Shown here one piece after another: positions 1 to 12,123 of a DNA stretch of 64,000 bases (position 1 is its first letter; each line of letters opens with the position of its first letter). Below the pieces are notes generated by a model, which worked only from the letters and a program-made list of their open reading frames with translations, did not search any database and had not been told where the DNA came from. Source of the stretch: Taeniopygia guttata (Eukaryota > Chordata > Aves > Passeriformes > Estrildidae); assembly GCF_048771995.1 (NCBI RefSeq), contig NC_133030.1, forward strand, positions 59,924,001 to 59,988,000, written 5' to 3'. The position numbers and the translations under genes are program-made.

Positions 1-207
1 CCAGGTGGAAAGACCCCTGTTTCCACGCAGCCTGGCCTGGGGCACCGAAGGAAGAAACTCTGCAAGACTCCCTGCCCAAGGACACAGATGGAGGATCTTA
101 TGGAGGAGCCCTTCCCACACCAAAGGAGCCATGCAAATAGTATTTACCAGGTCACAGGTACTAAATACGCCAGCAAAGTCATGCTTACTTGTCAACCAAG
201 AAAAAAT

Positions 208-285
208 TCACATTCCTGTATTTACTGCCACTTCTACAGCAGTTTCCAGGACCAGGTCATTCCCAGTGATGACTGTGAGGAAGTC
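208..285 (-). CDS. Candidate terminal coding exon, unrecognised gene
   Basis: Read on the minus strand, an AG acceptor (ending at 286) is followed by 25 open codons and a TGA stop at 208-210. The peptide begins DFLTVITGNDLVLET and ends VNTGM. The composition looks protein-like, but 26 codons can stay open by chance and the pyrimidine tract before the acceptor is weak. If real it would be the last coding exon of the minus-strand gene whose best exon lies at 6,207-6,305. It competes with the candidate at 591-738, which also ends in a stop, so at most one is the end of the same transcript. I do not recognise the protein. Confidence 0.2.
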   Translation of the reverse strand, partial: DFLTVITGNDLVLETAVEVAVNTGM

Positions 286-590
286 CTAGTGAAGGCATCC
301 ATGGCACAGAGACTCATGGATAGTTCACCCACAAGTGAAAAGATAATTCCAAGCCTCAGAAGCCGCATTGCTGGAGCTGTGGATAACACTCAGCCAGAGA
401 GCATGGTTTGCTTATGATAAGCCAGGATGACAACCCAGTGGAAGTGTAAAAATAATTTAATGAATAAGTATATTTAGATTTATAATCCCACAGCAGCTTT
501 ATTTATAGGGATGCCAATCACTTTTACACAGATATAAAATTGGCTGGCAGAATGCCTTAGACTATATCCAGAAACCCATCTGTAACAAAT

Positions 591-738
591 CTAAGCTGTG
601 ATATCCCTGCATACACTTGGCCAAACAATAACGCTGATGCCAGTCATCTTCACTTTAAATGTGCAGATGGGCCGAGGGGGGCTCGCCAAGCCTTCCCCAC
701 AGCCAAAAAGGGTGAACTCCCCTGTCACCTCCTGGAAA
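591..738 (-). CDS. Candidate terminal coding exon, unrecognised gene
   Basis: On the minus strand a long pyrimidine-rich tract (about 740-772) ends in CCCAG at 739-743, a good splice acceptor. One nucleotide then 48 open codons follow, ending in TAG at 591-593. The peptide starts FQEVTGEFTLFGCGEG and ends VWPSVCRDITA. The leading single base fits the two trailing bases of the candidate exon at 9,449-9,533, but the phase-0 exon at 6,207-6,305 lies between them, so the two could join only if that exon is skipped or alternative. An open frame of this length is not rare by chance. It is an alternative 3' end to the 208-285 candidate. Confidence 0.22.
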
Positions 739-2117
739 CTGGGTTGGGAAAAGGACCAGATGAAGGAAAACCAGTCACCATCTGGGCTGTGTGGATTGCA
801 ACACCAACACGTTGCTGGCTTGAGAACAAGCCTGCATCCAGCTGAATCTTTTTCAGAACTTTCCATCACTGAAGTGAGGAGCTGCAAGCAAGGTGAAAAA
901 CCCCATGGAGCCCTGGAGCACCTTTAAAAGGTGGGGGCATTAAAGTAGGACTCTTGGGTACTTTTTTTTTTTTTTTGATTCATCGTACAAGACACAAAGC
1001 TGGGACAGAGGAAGATGCAGGAGAAATTAACTGAAAGTCATCACTTGGCTCAATCTAAAAGCAGATGAGGATTTCTAGTGATCCCTGCCCAGGATCTTAC
1101 AACTTTATCTAAGCCTGCAGATGTCATGGGGAGAGGCTGCTGTGGGTTTCCACAGGGCTGGTGACCACCTGGAAAACTGAAAAGTCACAGCTAATTCACA
1201 AAAAAAACAAAGAAAAACCTGCTCTTTATCTCATAGGCACTTCTGGGGACTGGCTGTCTCAGAAATGGGGCAAAACAGGGGTGGCTCCATGTCAAATACA
1301 GACTGTGGGTAACTGCAATTCATCCATAAAGCTGTCAGATATTGGCAAATGCCAAGGTGGAAAAGGTTACTCTGGAATATTACTTGGAATAGCTCTGGGA
1401 ACAAACCCAGCATTAATTTTCAACACTTATTCAGCAAATGATTTGAATAAACTGAGGAAGGCTCGTGCACAAATACTGACAGCATTATTTGGTAGATTTT
1501 TGCCTCTGCTCCTGAGATAATTTATGACAAAACAACTTCCAGCAATGACGATCACTTTCCAGACCAATGAGCGTATTCAAATACCCTTAGGGACAAGGTA
1601 ACCTCTCAAGATCCCTTCCAGCACAATTTTAGTACCATTTTACACCACAAACTATTTTCACACTGGCATTTGCTCTGATTTATCCCTGGAAATAAGTTTG
1701 TCTAAAAGAAAAACTGATGGAAAGAAAAAAACAGAAACAGAAACAGCACTTTTCTCGCTCAAGGACGAAGCAAAGTAAAACAACCAAGCACAGAGCTACA
1801 GCATTCTCGATCCAAATGTTTTCCAAAACATTTCCAAATGTTTCTCAAAGCTTCCAGATGAAGTTTTCATAACTAGGATGCAACCCCTCCAAAGCCTGGG
1901 GCATTGAGCATGGATGGCATCTTGGTGTGCTGCAGCAGAGACACCAAGGAAATGGTGACTTTGCCAATGACAAACCTGCCAAAACACACCCGAGAGCCCT
2001 GCACAGAAAACACAGTGTTTCAAAGAAAAACTGCCTCTGCTTCCTCCACAGGGCATATTCCAATGTGACAGAGGAGCTTGATTGCTACGTGGGCTTTCAG
2101 GAAGAGTCAGTCCCTCT
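739..2117. other. Unique non-coding stretch
   Basis: Apart from a T tract at 961-976, I see no repeat family or supportable exon here. Open frames on both strands around 1,160-1,520 lack convincing splice sites. Confidence 0.4.
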
Positions 2118-2616
2118 GTACTGAGCACTGGTGAGGCCACACCTCAAGTGTTGTGTCCAGTTCTGGGCCACGCATGACAAGAAGGACATTAATGTGTCCA
2201 GAGAAGGGAAAGGAGCTGGAGAGGGGTCTGGAGAACAAGTCTGATGAGCATCAGCTAGAGATCAGCTGGAGAAAAGGAGGCTCAGTGGGAACCTTCTCAC
2301 TCTACAATTCCCTGACAGGAGAGTACAGCCAGGCAGGGCTCAGGCACTGCTCCCAGGGAATGAGGGACAGGACAAAAGGACATGGCCTCAAGCTATGTCA
2401 GGAGAGGTTCAGGTTGGACATCAGGAAGAATTTCTTCACTGAAAGGGCTGTTAAGCATTGGGACAGAGTGCACAGGGCGGTGGTGGAGTCACCATCCCTG
2501 AAAGTGTTGAAGAAACAACTGCATGTGGCACTTGGTGCTGTAGTTTGGCTGGCAAAGTGGTGTTTGATCAAAGGCTGGATTCAATGATCTTTTTCCAACT
2601 TTAATGATTATTTAAA
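2118..2616 (+). mobile_element. CR1 LINE 3' fragment
   Basis: The plus strand carries the classic CR1 C-terminal and 3' tail in order: the 'gtgaggccacacctcaagtg' region, a segment like 'cctcaagctatgtcaggaga', 'ttcttcactgaaagggctgt', 'gtggagtcaccatccctg', and a decayed end near 'tcaatgatctttttcc'. It is 5'-truncated, as most CR1 copies are, and clearly diverged, so an old insertion. Confidence 0.85.
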
Positions 2617-5600
2617 TACATGTGGCCAGATGTCCTCACCTTCTCGGCAGACTTTTGAGTTCATTCCAAGCAATTTAGGAAGATCCTTCCCTGCCTCTCT
2701 TTAGGCATTACAATAAACCGCCAAAAGATTATTTTAAAAATTCAATTAAACAATAAAAAAAAAATGTTAAAACCCACTTATGGAATGGTATGGGGAGAAA
2801 ACCATACATTTTCTACACTCAAGCTAAAAATTCTGAAGTTCTGTCCACACAGCATCAAACGTGGATGTTTATGGTTATTACAGAGAAACCTGAGACAGCT
2901 GTGGGAGATTCTGCTCTGAGCAGCTCACCACAAGCACAGCAGCCAAAGGATGAGCACTGAGGTGTCAGCAGGGCTCAGCTGCAGGAACTGACCGCTCTGG
3001 GGAGGGGGGACTGGCACACAGCTGCTCCCCATCCTCAGCCTCCTCATCCCACTGCTGACACAACTTCCATGGGAAACAGCGGCGCCTCGAAACCACGCTC
3101 TGAGTCCTTCAAAGCCCAAAGCTCATCTCCACCTCTTTCAACAAGCTCCTGGACACAATCAAAGCCCCTCCTACCAACTGTACATGGGCTTTGGATTAGA
3201 CCTTTTGCAGAGTAGGAAAAAAAAAAAAAGAGCCTTTCTTGAGGATGATAAAGTCTAGACACTACAATATATTTTCCAGCTGATGCAGCAAACCTAAAAA
3301 GCCTTCCCTTGATCTCGGACTGTCACGATCAAAGCCATTATCCCGTTCGGAGCCCTTCTGAAACTTTAGCTTCCAAATGTGCAAGTTATTTTTAAAATCT
3401 AAACCAGGCCAAGCCTCTTGTTTGGAGTTTTATGAGGAAAATGGGGTGTGCTCCTCCCAAGCCTTCCCCCATCACGTCTGGAAGTGGCTGGTGGGCACAT
3501 GGTGGAGGGACCAGAGCAGGGAAGGAGCCCCATGTCTGGGGACACCTCAGTGGCACCTGGTGGCCATGATCTCCTTGCATGGGGGGACACAGCTGAAGCC
3601 CCAAGGTGCCTCTGGTGTGGGGAATATTCCCTGTCCTTGACTGAGACAGAGTTTTTTGGAGACCAAACATTGTTTGCATCCCCATCCCCGGGATTTGTGC
3701 CTGCCTTTGGCACCCTCCATCACTGAGTGTGTTACTCTGGAGACAAAGAAAAATAAACATCTTGAGATACTTTCATTTCCTACAGTAATTAAATAAAACT
3801 AAGCGTTATGAATTTCCTTTACCAGGTAGCAGGATGATCAAGTGCACAAATACCATCCATCTCTGCACCAAGGTACAACCAGGGAAATAAGGTACTCAAA
3901 ATCATTCTCCAGTCTCTTGGAGCAGCTTTTCAGCTGGCTGAAAGGAAAGAAAAAATACACAGCCCTGCAAAAGAACAGGAAAGCCAAAGGGGCATCAACC
4001 TCTGCCTTAAGGAGAGATGGTGGAAGACCAGCCAGCCCATCCCAGACCAGCTGGTGCTGTGTGATGAACACCAGAGCTCCTGGCATGCTGTGGCCTCTGC
4101 AAGAGAGGGAATCTGTGCTCAGTCCCAATCACCAAAGCTCACAGTGTCCATACTGGAAAAAAAACAAAGGATGGATGGTCTGGAATGATGAGGAGCTTGG
4201 AGAGAACTTTGGAAGGCTTTTTGAAAGCAGGTGACCACCAAGCTTCCCATACCACATCCTAAGATAGACTTTTAACAGGGATATTCTTCAAAGAGAGATG
4301 GGGACAGGAGGTGGCTCACACTGCAGAAAGAAAAGAGCAACACAGCATTCACATGCTCCAAAGCTATTTAAAAGCCAAATGAGGCTCCCTAGTGAGCACT
4401 TAATTTAACTAAGCAACTTCTAAAGCAGCAGGCAAATGAGCCACATCATCTCCTCTTCCTCCCAGCATCCATCTCCACCACTCTGTCACCTCCCTTCCCC
4501 TCCATGCTTCCACTCTTCTCCACTCCCAGCAGCTCTGCTCCTCCTCCCCACCTCTCCCTCTGCCCAAGCCAAGCAGATCTGTGAAAGGCCCAGTGAAGCA
4601 GGCAGGCACACACCAGTAGGATGGGGGTTAGAGACCTGCCACCCCCTCCAGCATCCCTCACTGTGGCTGGAGGGACCATGCCAGGCAGGAGCACTGGCTG
4701 TGCTGCACATCACACATTCCCAGTGCTTCAGGAGGTGTTGTCTGAACTGCCACCAGCTTTCCAGCTGGGCAAACATCAAGGAAAGAATCAGGTTGACAGG
4801 TTTTCTTAAGAGTATTTCCATCAAGCAGACTTTCCCCACCTCCACACACACCGGAGCAGAAAGAGCAAAGGCCACCAGCAACACACGGCTGGTTGTGACA
4901 GCCACCACACCCGTCCCAGAGAGGACAGGGGGCTTGCCAGGGGATTTGTCTCTCCAAATTGTTACTCTGGAGCTGGGACAGGATGTGGGATCATGCCCAG
5001 CTTCAGCTCTGCCACAGCAGAGTCCAACACACGCCCCATCACTTGTCTTTACTCTTCCCAACAAACGTAGAAAGAAGATGGACTTCAACTTCGACCTTCA
5101 CACAGGCAATTTTCCCTGAAGCCACCAAAGCCCTGCAGATCCCTTTGGTTCCACCTTGTCCCCTCCAGGCCCCTTCCCTTTCACGAGCTTCTCCCAGGGA
5201 AGGAGAACAAAGCCCAGCTGCACACTTCTGCCTCCAAGACGGGCTAACACAAAGTTATCAACGTCAAAAATGTATGCTCCTTCTCACACAGGAAAGCAGA
5301 GAAACTGATGGCAAAGGCTGTTCTGGATTTAAAAGTATCTAAACCCATCAGGACGCATGCACCCTGAACCCTCGCTCCCTGGGTTTGCACACTGGACATG
5401 ATAAATGAGGCAGCAAAGGCAGCTGACAAGCCAGCACCTCAGAACCCAACCCCGACCATGCCAGCTCAGGAAGAAAGAGAAACCAAAGGGAAGAAAGTAA
5501 ATTGTCCAGCCCCACACTGCCATCAGAACAGGGCCACTCATCTGCTCTCAGTGACAAACCCTGAAGGGAAAACATCACACAATTCACTCAGGTTCCAGGC

Positions 5601-6206
5601 ACAAACCAGGGCTGGTGCAGCACCTCACTGCTCTCCCTGAGAGGCTTCCCAGCCATCCCACCCTCCTCTGCAGTGACTTCCTGAGTGTTTCTCATCTCCT
5701 GTGTTAGAGATGGGAAATGTGTGAATTAACAGTCTCCCTTCCCAAACCAAACATGGCAAATACAGGCTGAAAAAACAGCTAATTCCCAATCCTGCCAAAC
5801 TTACAGCGCTAACTTATTTCCAGACTGAGCTGTGATTTTTATAAGGGATATCACTGGGTTAAGGAGTCAAAGCCATAACTGTACGAGTGAAAGCAAAGCC
5901 TTTCATTCCTGTAAGGTTGTTTTTTTTTTTTCCCCTGCTCCTGAAATGACAGGGAGCAACACAGCTCTTGCCAGTTTAGCGGGGTGAAGGCTTGGCTGGG
6001 AGCAGCCTCATTAAACTGGCTGGGTCGTTCAGCGCCAATCCAAACACTCAGTCCTCTGATCCCCACATGACAGGCTGGGAACCACAGGCAACTCACAATT
6101 AAACCCGTGACAATCAGGAAAAATCCGTACAACCCCCCCAAGCTGAATCCACCAACACCATCCCCACCCTCCCTGCTTTCATTTATTTATTTATTTGTTT
6201 ACTTAC
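2617..6206. other. Non-coding stretch, probable intron
   Basis: Mostly unique sequence. It includes a pyrimidine-rich tract at about 4,448-4,565, a T tract near 5,920-5,931 and a (TTTA)n run at 6,181-6,196. No exon here has convincing splice sites on both sides. If the exon at 6,207-6,305 is real, this is its downstream intron and possibly more. Confidence 0.4.
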
Positions 6207-6305
6207 ATAAACCTCATAGCAGATAGCTTGGAAGAAATCGGATGCTTTAATAATTAAGTGACACTTAGGCAGCTCTCTGGAAGATAAATACACCCTGTGG
6301 TAACC
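6207..6305 (-). CDS. Internal coding exon of an unrecognised multi-exon gene
   Basis: This is the best-supported exon in the left half. On the minus strand the upstream side has a strong acceptor (a T/C-rich tract ending TTCTGTTTCTGTTGCAG) and the downstream side a strong donor (TAT|GTAAGTAAAC at 6,201-6,206). The 99 nt between are exactly 33 codons in phase 0 with no stop. The peptide starts GYHRVYLSSRELPKC and ends FFQAICYEVY, with a normal mix of hydrophobic and polar residues. The other two frames contain stops. I cannot name the protein family. The gene would run leftward, possibly from the CpG island near 26 kb. A symmetrical 33-codon exon could be skipped without shifting the frame. 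Confidence 0.5.
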
Positions 6306-9300
6306 CTGCAACAGAAACAGAAGGTACAAACAGAGAGTAACTAATTATTCTGATTAAATCTTGGAAGACCTGAAATACCCGACTGCAGCAGAACAAAGCC
6401 AGCGTGCTGCTTGCTGCTCGTAAAAAAAAAAAAAATAAAATAAAAGTCACACCCTTTTTTTAAAGAATTCACCCAAATAAACTTTAAGTGCTTCTGTGTT
6501 GTGTTTGTTTGTGTGTTTTGTTTCTTAAGGTCTAGGCAGCTGATAGGAAATCTCTGCCATACCCTGGAGGGATCCCGTCACCTCCAGCTAAAATTAGACT
6601 TCAAGGGAAGCACTGAAGGCGTCTCCAGTCCACCACGCACTCCAGGAGCAGCCTGTGAGGGTTTTTGCTCCTTTCCCATCGAAACCAAACACAGAGGGGT
6701 TTTTGGATGAAAAGAAGTTAAGGAAAATAAACAAATAAGGTGCACTCCTAAGGAGAAAGAGGGGGAAAGCAGGTCTACCCCACTGCCAGGCTGGGAGGGA
6801 CGTGAGCCAGGGATGAGGTGTGGGCAGGTGGGGAGGCAGCTGAGTCTCCTGCACTGGGCAGGATGCAATGGGATGCTCCATGCAGCACTGAGAGGAGCTT
6901 GCAAAGCCCACCAGCAGCCCATCCAGCAGCCTGGATTTGCAGTGAGGCACCTGCTCTATTGGTGTCCGAGACACCCATGCCAGGAGCCTGTTACAGCCAA
7001 CGCTGCAGACCAAGACAAGGGGATGTGCTCAGCAGACATTCCCCGCTCTCCTTGCCTTGGAGGAAAACCAGAATTCGCCTCCACCCCTTCCCTCTGCCCT
7101 CCCCCCAGTACACTAAATGCCAGTGGAGCTCAGGGGAATATTTAATCTCAAACCTCAGTAATCAATCAGTTCACCCTCATGCATGAGAAAGAGTCACAGC
7201 GGTAAGCACCAAATCCCATTTCCATCCAGCAATACGACGGTTTAATTACGTACATAACACTTCCCTTTTAACATAAATCCTGAAGAGATCCAGGCAGCCC
7301 CCAGGTTATGGGTGGGGAAGGACACAGTGAGGGGGAAGAATATGGGGAAGGGGTGGAAGAAAGGGAGGAGAAGCCATCATGGCAATTATTTAAAATAACA
7401 ACTTTCTATGGCTGCTCCGCTTCGCCGTCGGCACAGCCATTGTTTCACCTTGTGTTTGCTGTCCCAGAGGATGGGCAACAAGCCCAACATCAAGCCCTGG
7501 CACCAGAAGCTGCATCTGCTTCTTTCCAACACACCAGCAAGCACGTGGGAAAAAGAGGGCATGGAAAATGCAAGATGGGCACACGTGGAATGGACTGCCC
7601 AGGCTCTGACACAAATAACAGCAACAGAGCCTCTCCACTGGTGCTGCCAGACTTATTCCAAAGCCTGCTCACTTCAAAAAGATCATTCCTAGCTGGGTCT
7701 GAGCAGGTTTGGGATCACTCCCTGCCAACACCTGTTATTCCAAGTGCAAGAATGGCTGGACCAGCAGAACCATCACACAGCTGCCGGTGCAACAGGTAGG
7801 CAGCTGTGAAATGCATCCTGCCTTTGTCCAACCAGACCAGTCCCGTGGGGCCCAGCTCACAAACAGCCATGGTGAAACATATACATATTGGTTTTAAATA
7901 TAAACACATGCACAGACTTTTCTAATCTATAGGAACAAAAGAGGGGACACCCTGCTGAAACCCCATGTGCAGCTCCACTGCTCTCACAATGATGAAGGAA
8001 ATGAGAAGCAGAGACCAGGCACACACCCGCTTGCCACGGCGTGTTTTGGCTCTGGGAACGTTTCTGGATTCTCCAGCTTGAGCTCTGACCTCCAAGAGAT
8101 ATAAAACAGTTTTGGAGTCGCTCTGGAGAAGTGGAGGAGTTCCTGGGGGCTCAGCCAGGCAAGGGGAACAGGATGGAGAGGTGGGATCCAGGTGCTCACA
8201 GGGACAGCTGAGCCAGTCCGTGCCCCACCAGTTCAGAGGCCTCCAAAACACCCATTGTGCACAGGAAGAGGCCAGGAACAACCCCAAACCCCCAGTGCAC
8301 AGCAGAAAGCAAGGTCTCCTCATCCATCCATGACCACAGTTCCAGCCTCACCAGAGCACACTGCTCAGACAAAGAGAAACAAGCTCAGGACTGGGGCAGA
8401 TTTGGGTTACCTTTGACTTCTCTATGTGTAGCAGAGCTGTGTTTCTGAACTCTATTTTTTTTCAGGCAGATCCAGTGGCAGGCTTTGTAAACACATGTGC
8501 ATTGCTTCCAAGGGGCTCATAAAAAGCAGCTTTTGGAAGTGGAGGTGGTGCAGAACAAGAGGAATTTTTCAATTCCTCTTGAGAGGAAGCATCACTCAGA
8601 GATGTGGAAGAAAAAACCTACCTGTAACCCAGATTTCTGCACTGTGGTCTCTTCAAAGGCCAATGATCCTACCCCTCCTTTTTTTTTTTTTTGGCTTCAA
8701 TTTCCCCAAGATCTTTAACACCAGGAAATGCTTGGCACAATGGACTAAGCCATCAAACTCCACACAGGGAAACTATTGCTCTTACACCCTGAACTCTTCA
8801 GCCCACACCAGGAGGTGCCCAATCAACAGGGATCAGGTACCATCAGACGCTGGCAGCATGTTCCCAGAGGATCCAGCTGCATCCTCATCCTCTCCCAAAG
8901 AGCAGAACTTCGCAGTGCAATTCAGGACAGAGATACTCCGTGCAGTATCTAGAGCAAATTAAACCTCCCAGGCACAGCAGCAAGCATGGATTTATTGATT
9001 CATGGAAAATGTCCTTATAAATTACTTCATTCAGATCAACGGGACAAGACAAAACGAGGACTCTCCTCGGCAGTCAGAGGTTGCACTGCAGTCGATTCAG
9101 TCCCACGTTCCAGCAGAAATCACTTTTTCTGAGCAGACAATTCTTACAGGGCTTTGGGGGGCTGGAAGAGGGCAACACGGGGGCCAGTGCAGATCTGTGT
9201 CACATCTCACCTGGTCCCCACCTCTTTGCCCCACAGCAGGCAGAGCCAACAGATGATTTTTGCAAGCAAATAGGACAAAACCACTGCCTGACATCAGTTT

Positions 9301-9448
9301 CACAGCTGCAGAAACTCCATCCACACCTGCTGGCTTACACTGCAGGGCTGCAGCCACCAGGTGGGATGGGACACAGAGGCTGCTGCCCCCCAACAGCTTC
9401 CCAAACACCACCCCAGCCTCTGGGGGTCTATTCATGGGGTATACTCAC
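6306..9448. other. Unique non-coding stretch
   Basis: No repeat family recognised and no exon with paired good splice sites on the minus strand. If the exons at 9,449 and 6,207 belong to one gene, the phase (two trailing bases, then phase 0) demands at least one more exon in this interval, which I could not find by eye. A poly-A run lies at 6,421-6,434 and a T tract at about 8,680-8,693. Confidence 0.35.
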
Positions 9449-9533
9449 TGTGGAACAAGGAGGGGGGACTGTCTCCCTGGTGAGATGTGGCACAGATCCA
9501 TTAGGATCTCTTCTGCTTTGTCCTCCTCCACCC
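9449..9533 (-). CDS. Candidate internal coding exon
   Basis: On the minus strand a donor CA|GTGAGTATAC (9,443-9,448) closes an 85-nt segment that follows a modest acceptor (CTTCACAG). With two leading bases the frame stays open and reads VEEDKAEEILMDLC then HISPGRQSPLLVP, ending with two bases. Its leading phase matches the trailing phase of the candidate at 12,053-12,123. The donor is good, the acceptor ordinary. A chance match remains quite possible. Confidence 0.27.
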
Positions 9534-10072
9534 CTGTGAAGCTACATTAGGAGTGCTTGCTCTGAAAGTGATTTGTCCTAGAGTATGGGGCTCCCAAAGA
9601 CTGCAGCTTGTTGATCTTATCTGCTTCTCTTGCTACTGATGCCTTAATGTGCTTTCATCAAGCTCAAACTCCCTTCAGGGCTACCTGTGGTCTGCATTCA
9701 GCATGTTGAGCCAAGGCTAAGGCCACTTTCTGCAAGTCTTTGTTCCAGTGGCCAAATGCAGCTCAAATATAAATAAATATCCAGATGTCCCTGTGCCTTG
9801 TTCAGGATTTCATGCACCTGGCTTTGGCTTCCAGGCATGGGCTGAAGAGCTGCTGGATGCCATTTTATAGCTTCTTGATGAAAAGGCAAGAGGAGCACTC
9901 CCATTCCCCAGCACAAAACATTTCCCCAGCTTTTATGCACGTGCAGCACTTCCCTGCACACTCATCAGCCAAACCAGGGTCAGGCACTGCTCTTCCACCA
10001 GGGGTTCAGCAGCAGCCCTGCTCCCAAAATGCCTCTTTTGCTAATCACAGCTCAAAAAGCAGCAGCTGACAG
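9534..10072. other. Unique non-coding stretch
   Basis: No repeat family or supportable exon seen. Confidence 0.35.
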
Positions 10073-10303
10073 AACCAGAGGACAAAGCTTGGAAGCTGCA
10101 CCGAGGGAAATACAGGTTGGATATTAGGAAGAAGTTTTTTACAGAAAGAGTGATAAAGTTCTGGAATGGCTGCCCAGGGAGCTGGTGGAGTCGTCATCCC
10201 TGGGTGTGTTTAACAAAGCCTGGATGTGGCACTGGGTGAGGTGCTGGGGCTGGGTTGGACTTGATGATCTTGAAGGTCTCTTCCAACCCAGTGATTCTGT
10301 GAA
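10073..10303 (+). mobile_element. CR1 LINE 3' tail
   Basis: A short CR1 3' end in sense orientation: 'ttggatattaggaagaag', 'tggaatggctgcccagggag', 'ttggacttgatgatcttgaa', closing with 'gattctgtga', the usual CR1 terminal motif. It is well preserved, so younger than the copy at 2.1 kb. Confidence 0.9.
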
Positions 10304-11158
10304 AATGCTATTCCACAGCTCCAAACCACTGCCTGTGCTCCCTGTCTCCTTCATTTTACCTCCTAGCCCAAGGCCCACTTTAAAACACCCCCGGCCAAGA
10401 CGCAGAGTCACACTGTGGGATGCCTCTGGGATGGCACCACCGAGGGCTTCTAGGAATGCCTCTGCCTGCTGTGAACTCCCCCGCTGGAAGCATTAAAACT
10501 ACAATTATCTCAGCAGATGAATAACCAGCACAGCATCTCTGGCAGCAGTCTGAGGCAGGGACTCCTAGCAGCAATGGGCTGAAGTTAGCAGGGCACTGAG
10601 GCACACACAGCTGTGTTTGTGGTCCTGCAGATCTCAGGCACCTCCACCCTGCCACGCTGCCTCACCCCTGCCCCCAAACACACCCTCATACAGATCAGCA
10701 CTGTGATAAACAAACGTGTCTCATCACATCTATTCACTGAACCCACCTCGGAGGGGTTGCCATTCCCACCTGCACTGGTTTTGGGAGAGCCATTAGCATT
10801 TTATTCCGAAATCTCCGCTGTGATGTGGTCCCTTGGCTCCTCCCAGCCCCAGGGCACAGCTCCTGGCTCCTCAGCATCCTCCTGGCTGATGGACCCTGCA
10901 AGGGCAGGGAGGTGAGAGCTCACCTTTCTGAGCTGAAAACTGGCCCCATGGTGCAGAGCTGCTCTGCTCCAGAGACACCAGGAGAGAAGGACAAACTGCC
11001 TTGCCCCTGGAGAGCAATCCTCTGCTTCCCTGAACTAACAAACTCTGGCACTGCCACAGAAGACAAGCAGATGGTCTTTCACAGGTCAAGCTGATTTCCC
11101 CTACTTTTATCTAAAATTTGGGGCAGGCACCAATCTCTTCTCTGTGGTTGCCTTTGAT
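10304..11158. other. Unique non-coding stretch
   Basis: No repeat family recognised. A possible minus-strand donor (AAG|GTGAGC at about 10,919-10,924) is present, but I could not pair it with a convincing acceptor. Confidence 0.35.
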
Positions 11159-11430
11159 AGAACCTGAGGGAACGGGATGAAGTTGTGCCAGGGGAGGTTT
11201 AGGCTGAATATTAGGGAAAGGTTCTTCCCCCAGAGGGTGGCTGGGCACTGGAACAGGCTCTCCAGGGCACTGATCACAACACCAAACCTGAGAGAGTTCA
11301 AGGAACATTTGGACAACACTCTCTCAAGCACACAGTGTGATTCTTGGGATGTCCTGTGCAGGGCTGGAGTTGGGCTCAGTGATCCTTAAGGGTCCCTTCC
11401 AGCTCAGGACATTCCACGCTTCCATGATAA
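11159..11430 (+). mobile_element. CR1 LINE 3' tail
   Basis: Sense CR1 3' sequence including 'gaagttgtgccaggggagg', 'gctgaatattagggaaagg', 'ggcactggaacaggctctcc' and 'agtgatccttaagggtccc', running down to a decayed terminal 'cttccatgat'. It is a different CR1 subtype from the 10.1 kb copy. Confidence 0.88.
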
Positions 11431-11510
11431 TTTACCTCCCTTCTCCATCTTTAAGCCAAATCAGAGATAAAGCAGGTCAGTGACTCAGTATTTTAGGAAC
11501 CTTGATGAGA

Positions 11511-11511
11511 C

Positions 11512-11542
<31 letters not shown>

Positions 11543-11543
11543 A
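11511..11543. repeat. (TA)n plus poly-T microsatellite
   Basis: A short TA repeat runs straight into a T tract of about 15-16 bases. This is simple-sequence DNA with no sign of function. Confidence 0.9.
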
Positions 11544-12052
11544 ATTAAAGGGAAACTCATTTACCTAAACACTTCAATTGGCTTAATTATCCCAATCCAG
11601 GAGTTTGCTGGTGCATTTTTTGTTTTGTTTCTTTTTAAATAACAAAAGCAATCATCCCAGGGAGGGCAAACATCCATTTCCCATGGAAGTCATCCAGGCT
11701 TTTCCCAGCATCCTGGGAGGGAGGAGCAGCAGAGTGTGAAGGGCTGGCACAGAGGTGGATAAGAGGGTTAAATCCAGCTGCTCAGAGATAAGCTGGTTGC
11801 ACACCAGGGCAGCAAATGGGGGAATACAGCTTTGCCAGCCTCCAGCAAATATCTGCACAAGGCACTTGCATGGCTGACCCCGGGTATTTAACTCAGAAGT
11901 TGCCAATATTAGAGACCCTGAAGCCACATTTCACTAAAGTTCTCTTGACTAACTGTTTTCCTGGCTCCTCTGAAGCCAACAACAGTGAGGACTGAAAGAA
12001 TGAAGTGACTTTGAGGCCACCATGGCAGGGAAGATGCAGCAGCACGTTTTAC
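11544..12052. other. Unique non-coding stretch
   Basis: No repeat family and no supportable exon seen. Confidence 0.35.
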
Positions 12053-12123
12053 CTGTAGTTGTGACTTTCTGGTCTTTCAAGGTCCCACTAGAAGAGTCTG
12101 AGATGCTGTCACACAGGACAAAC
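12053..12123 (-). CDS. Candidate internal coding exon
   Basis: Minus strand: acceptor TTTATCTCCTGAG, then 71 nt open in one frame (one base, 23 codons, one base) reading FVLCDSISDSSSGTLKDQK and then VTTT, closed by a CAG|GTAAAA donor. The serine-rich peptide looks like real coding sequence. The trailing single base joins the two leading bases of the 9,449-9,533 candidate to make GGG (Gly) without a stop. The evidence is splice signals and phase only; the protein is not recognised. Confidence 0.3.

Noticed and set aside
1161-1520. 119-codon plus-strand frame and a 60-codon minus-strand frame over the same DNA
   Set aside because: Both look somewhat protein-like, but neither has flanking splice sites or recognisable motifs, and both cannot be real in full.
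2925-3262. Minus-strand frame after a possible acceptor at about 3,157 (begins ELVERGGDELWALKD)
   Set aside because: No donor follows and the frame ends in a stop shortly after; no partner exon found.
5851-6141. Membrane-helix-like peptide on the minus strand next to the 6.2 kb exon, with an ATT|GTGAGT donor
   Set aside because: It begins only a few dozen bases after the strong donor of the 6,207-6,305 exon, too close for a normal intron, and no acceptor precedes it. Taken as intron sequence.
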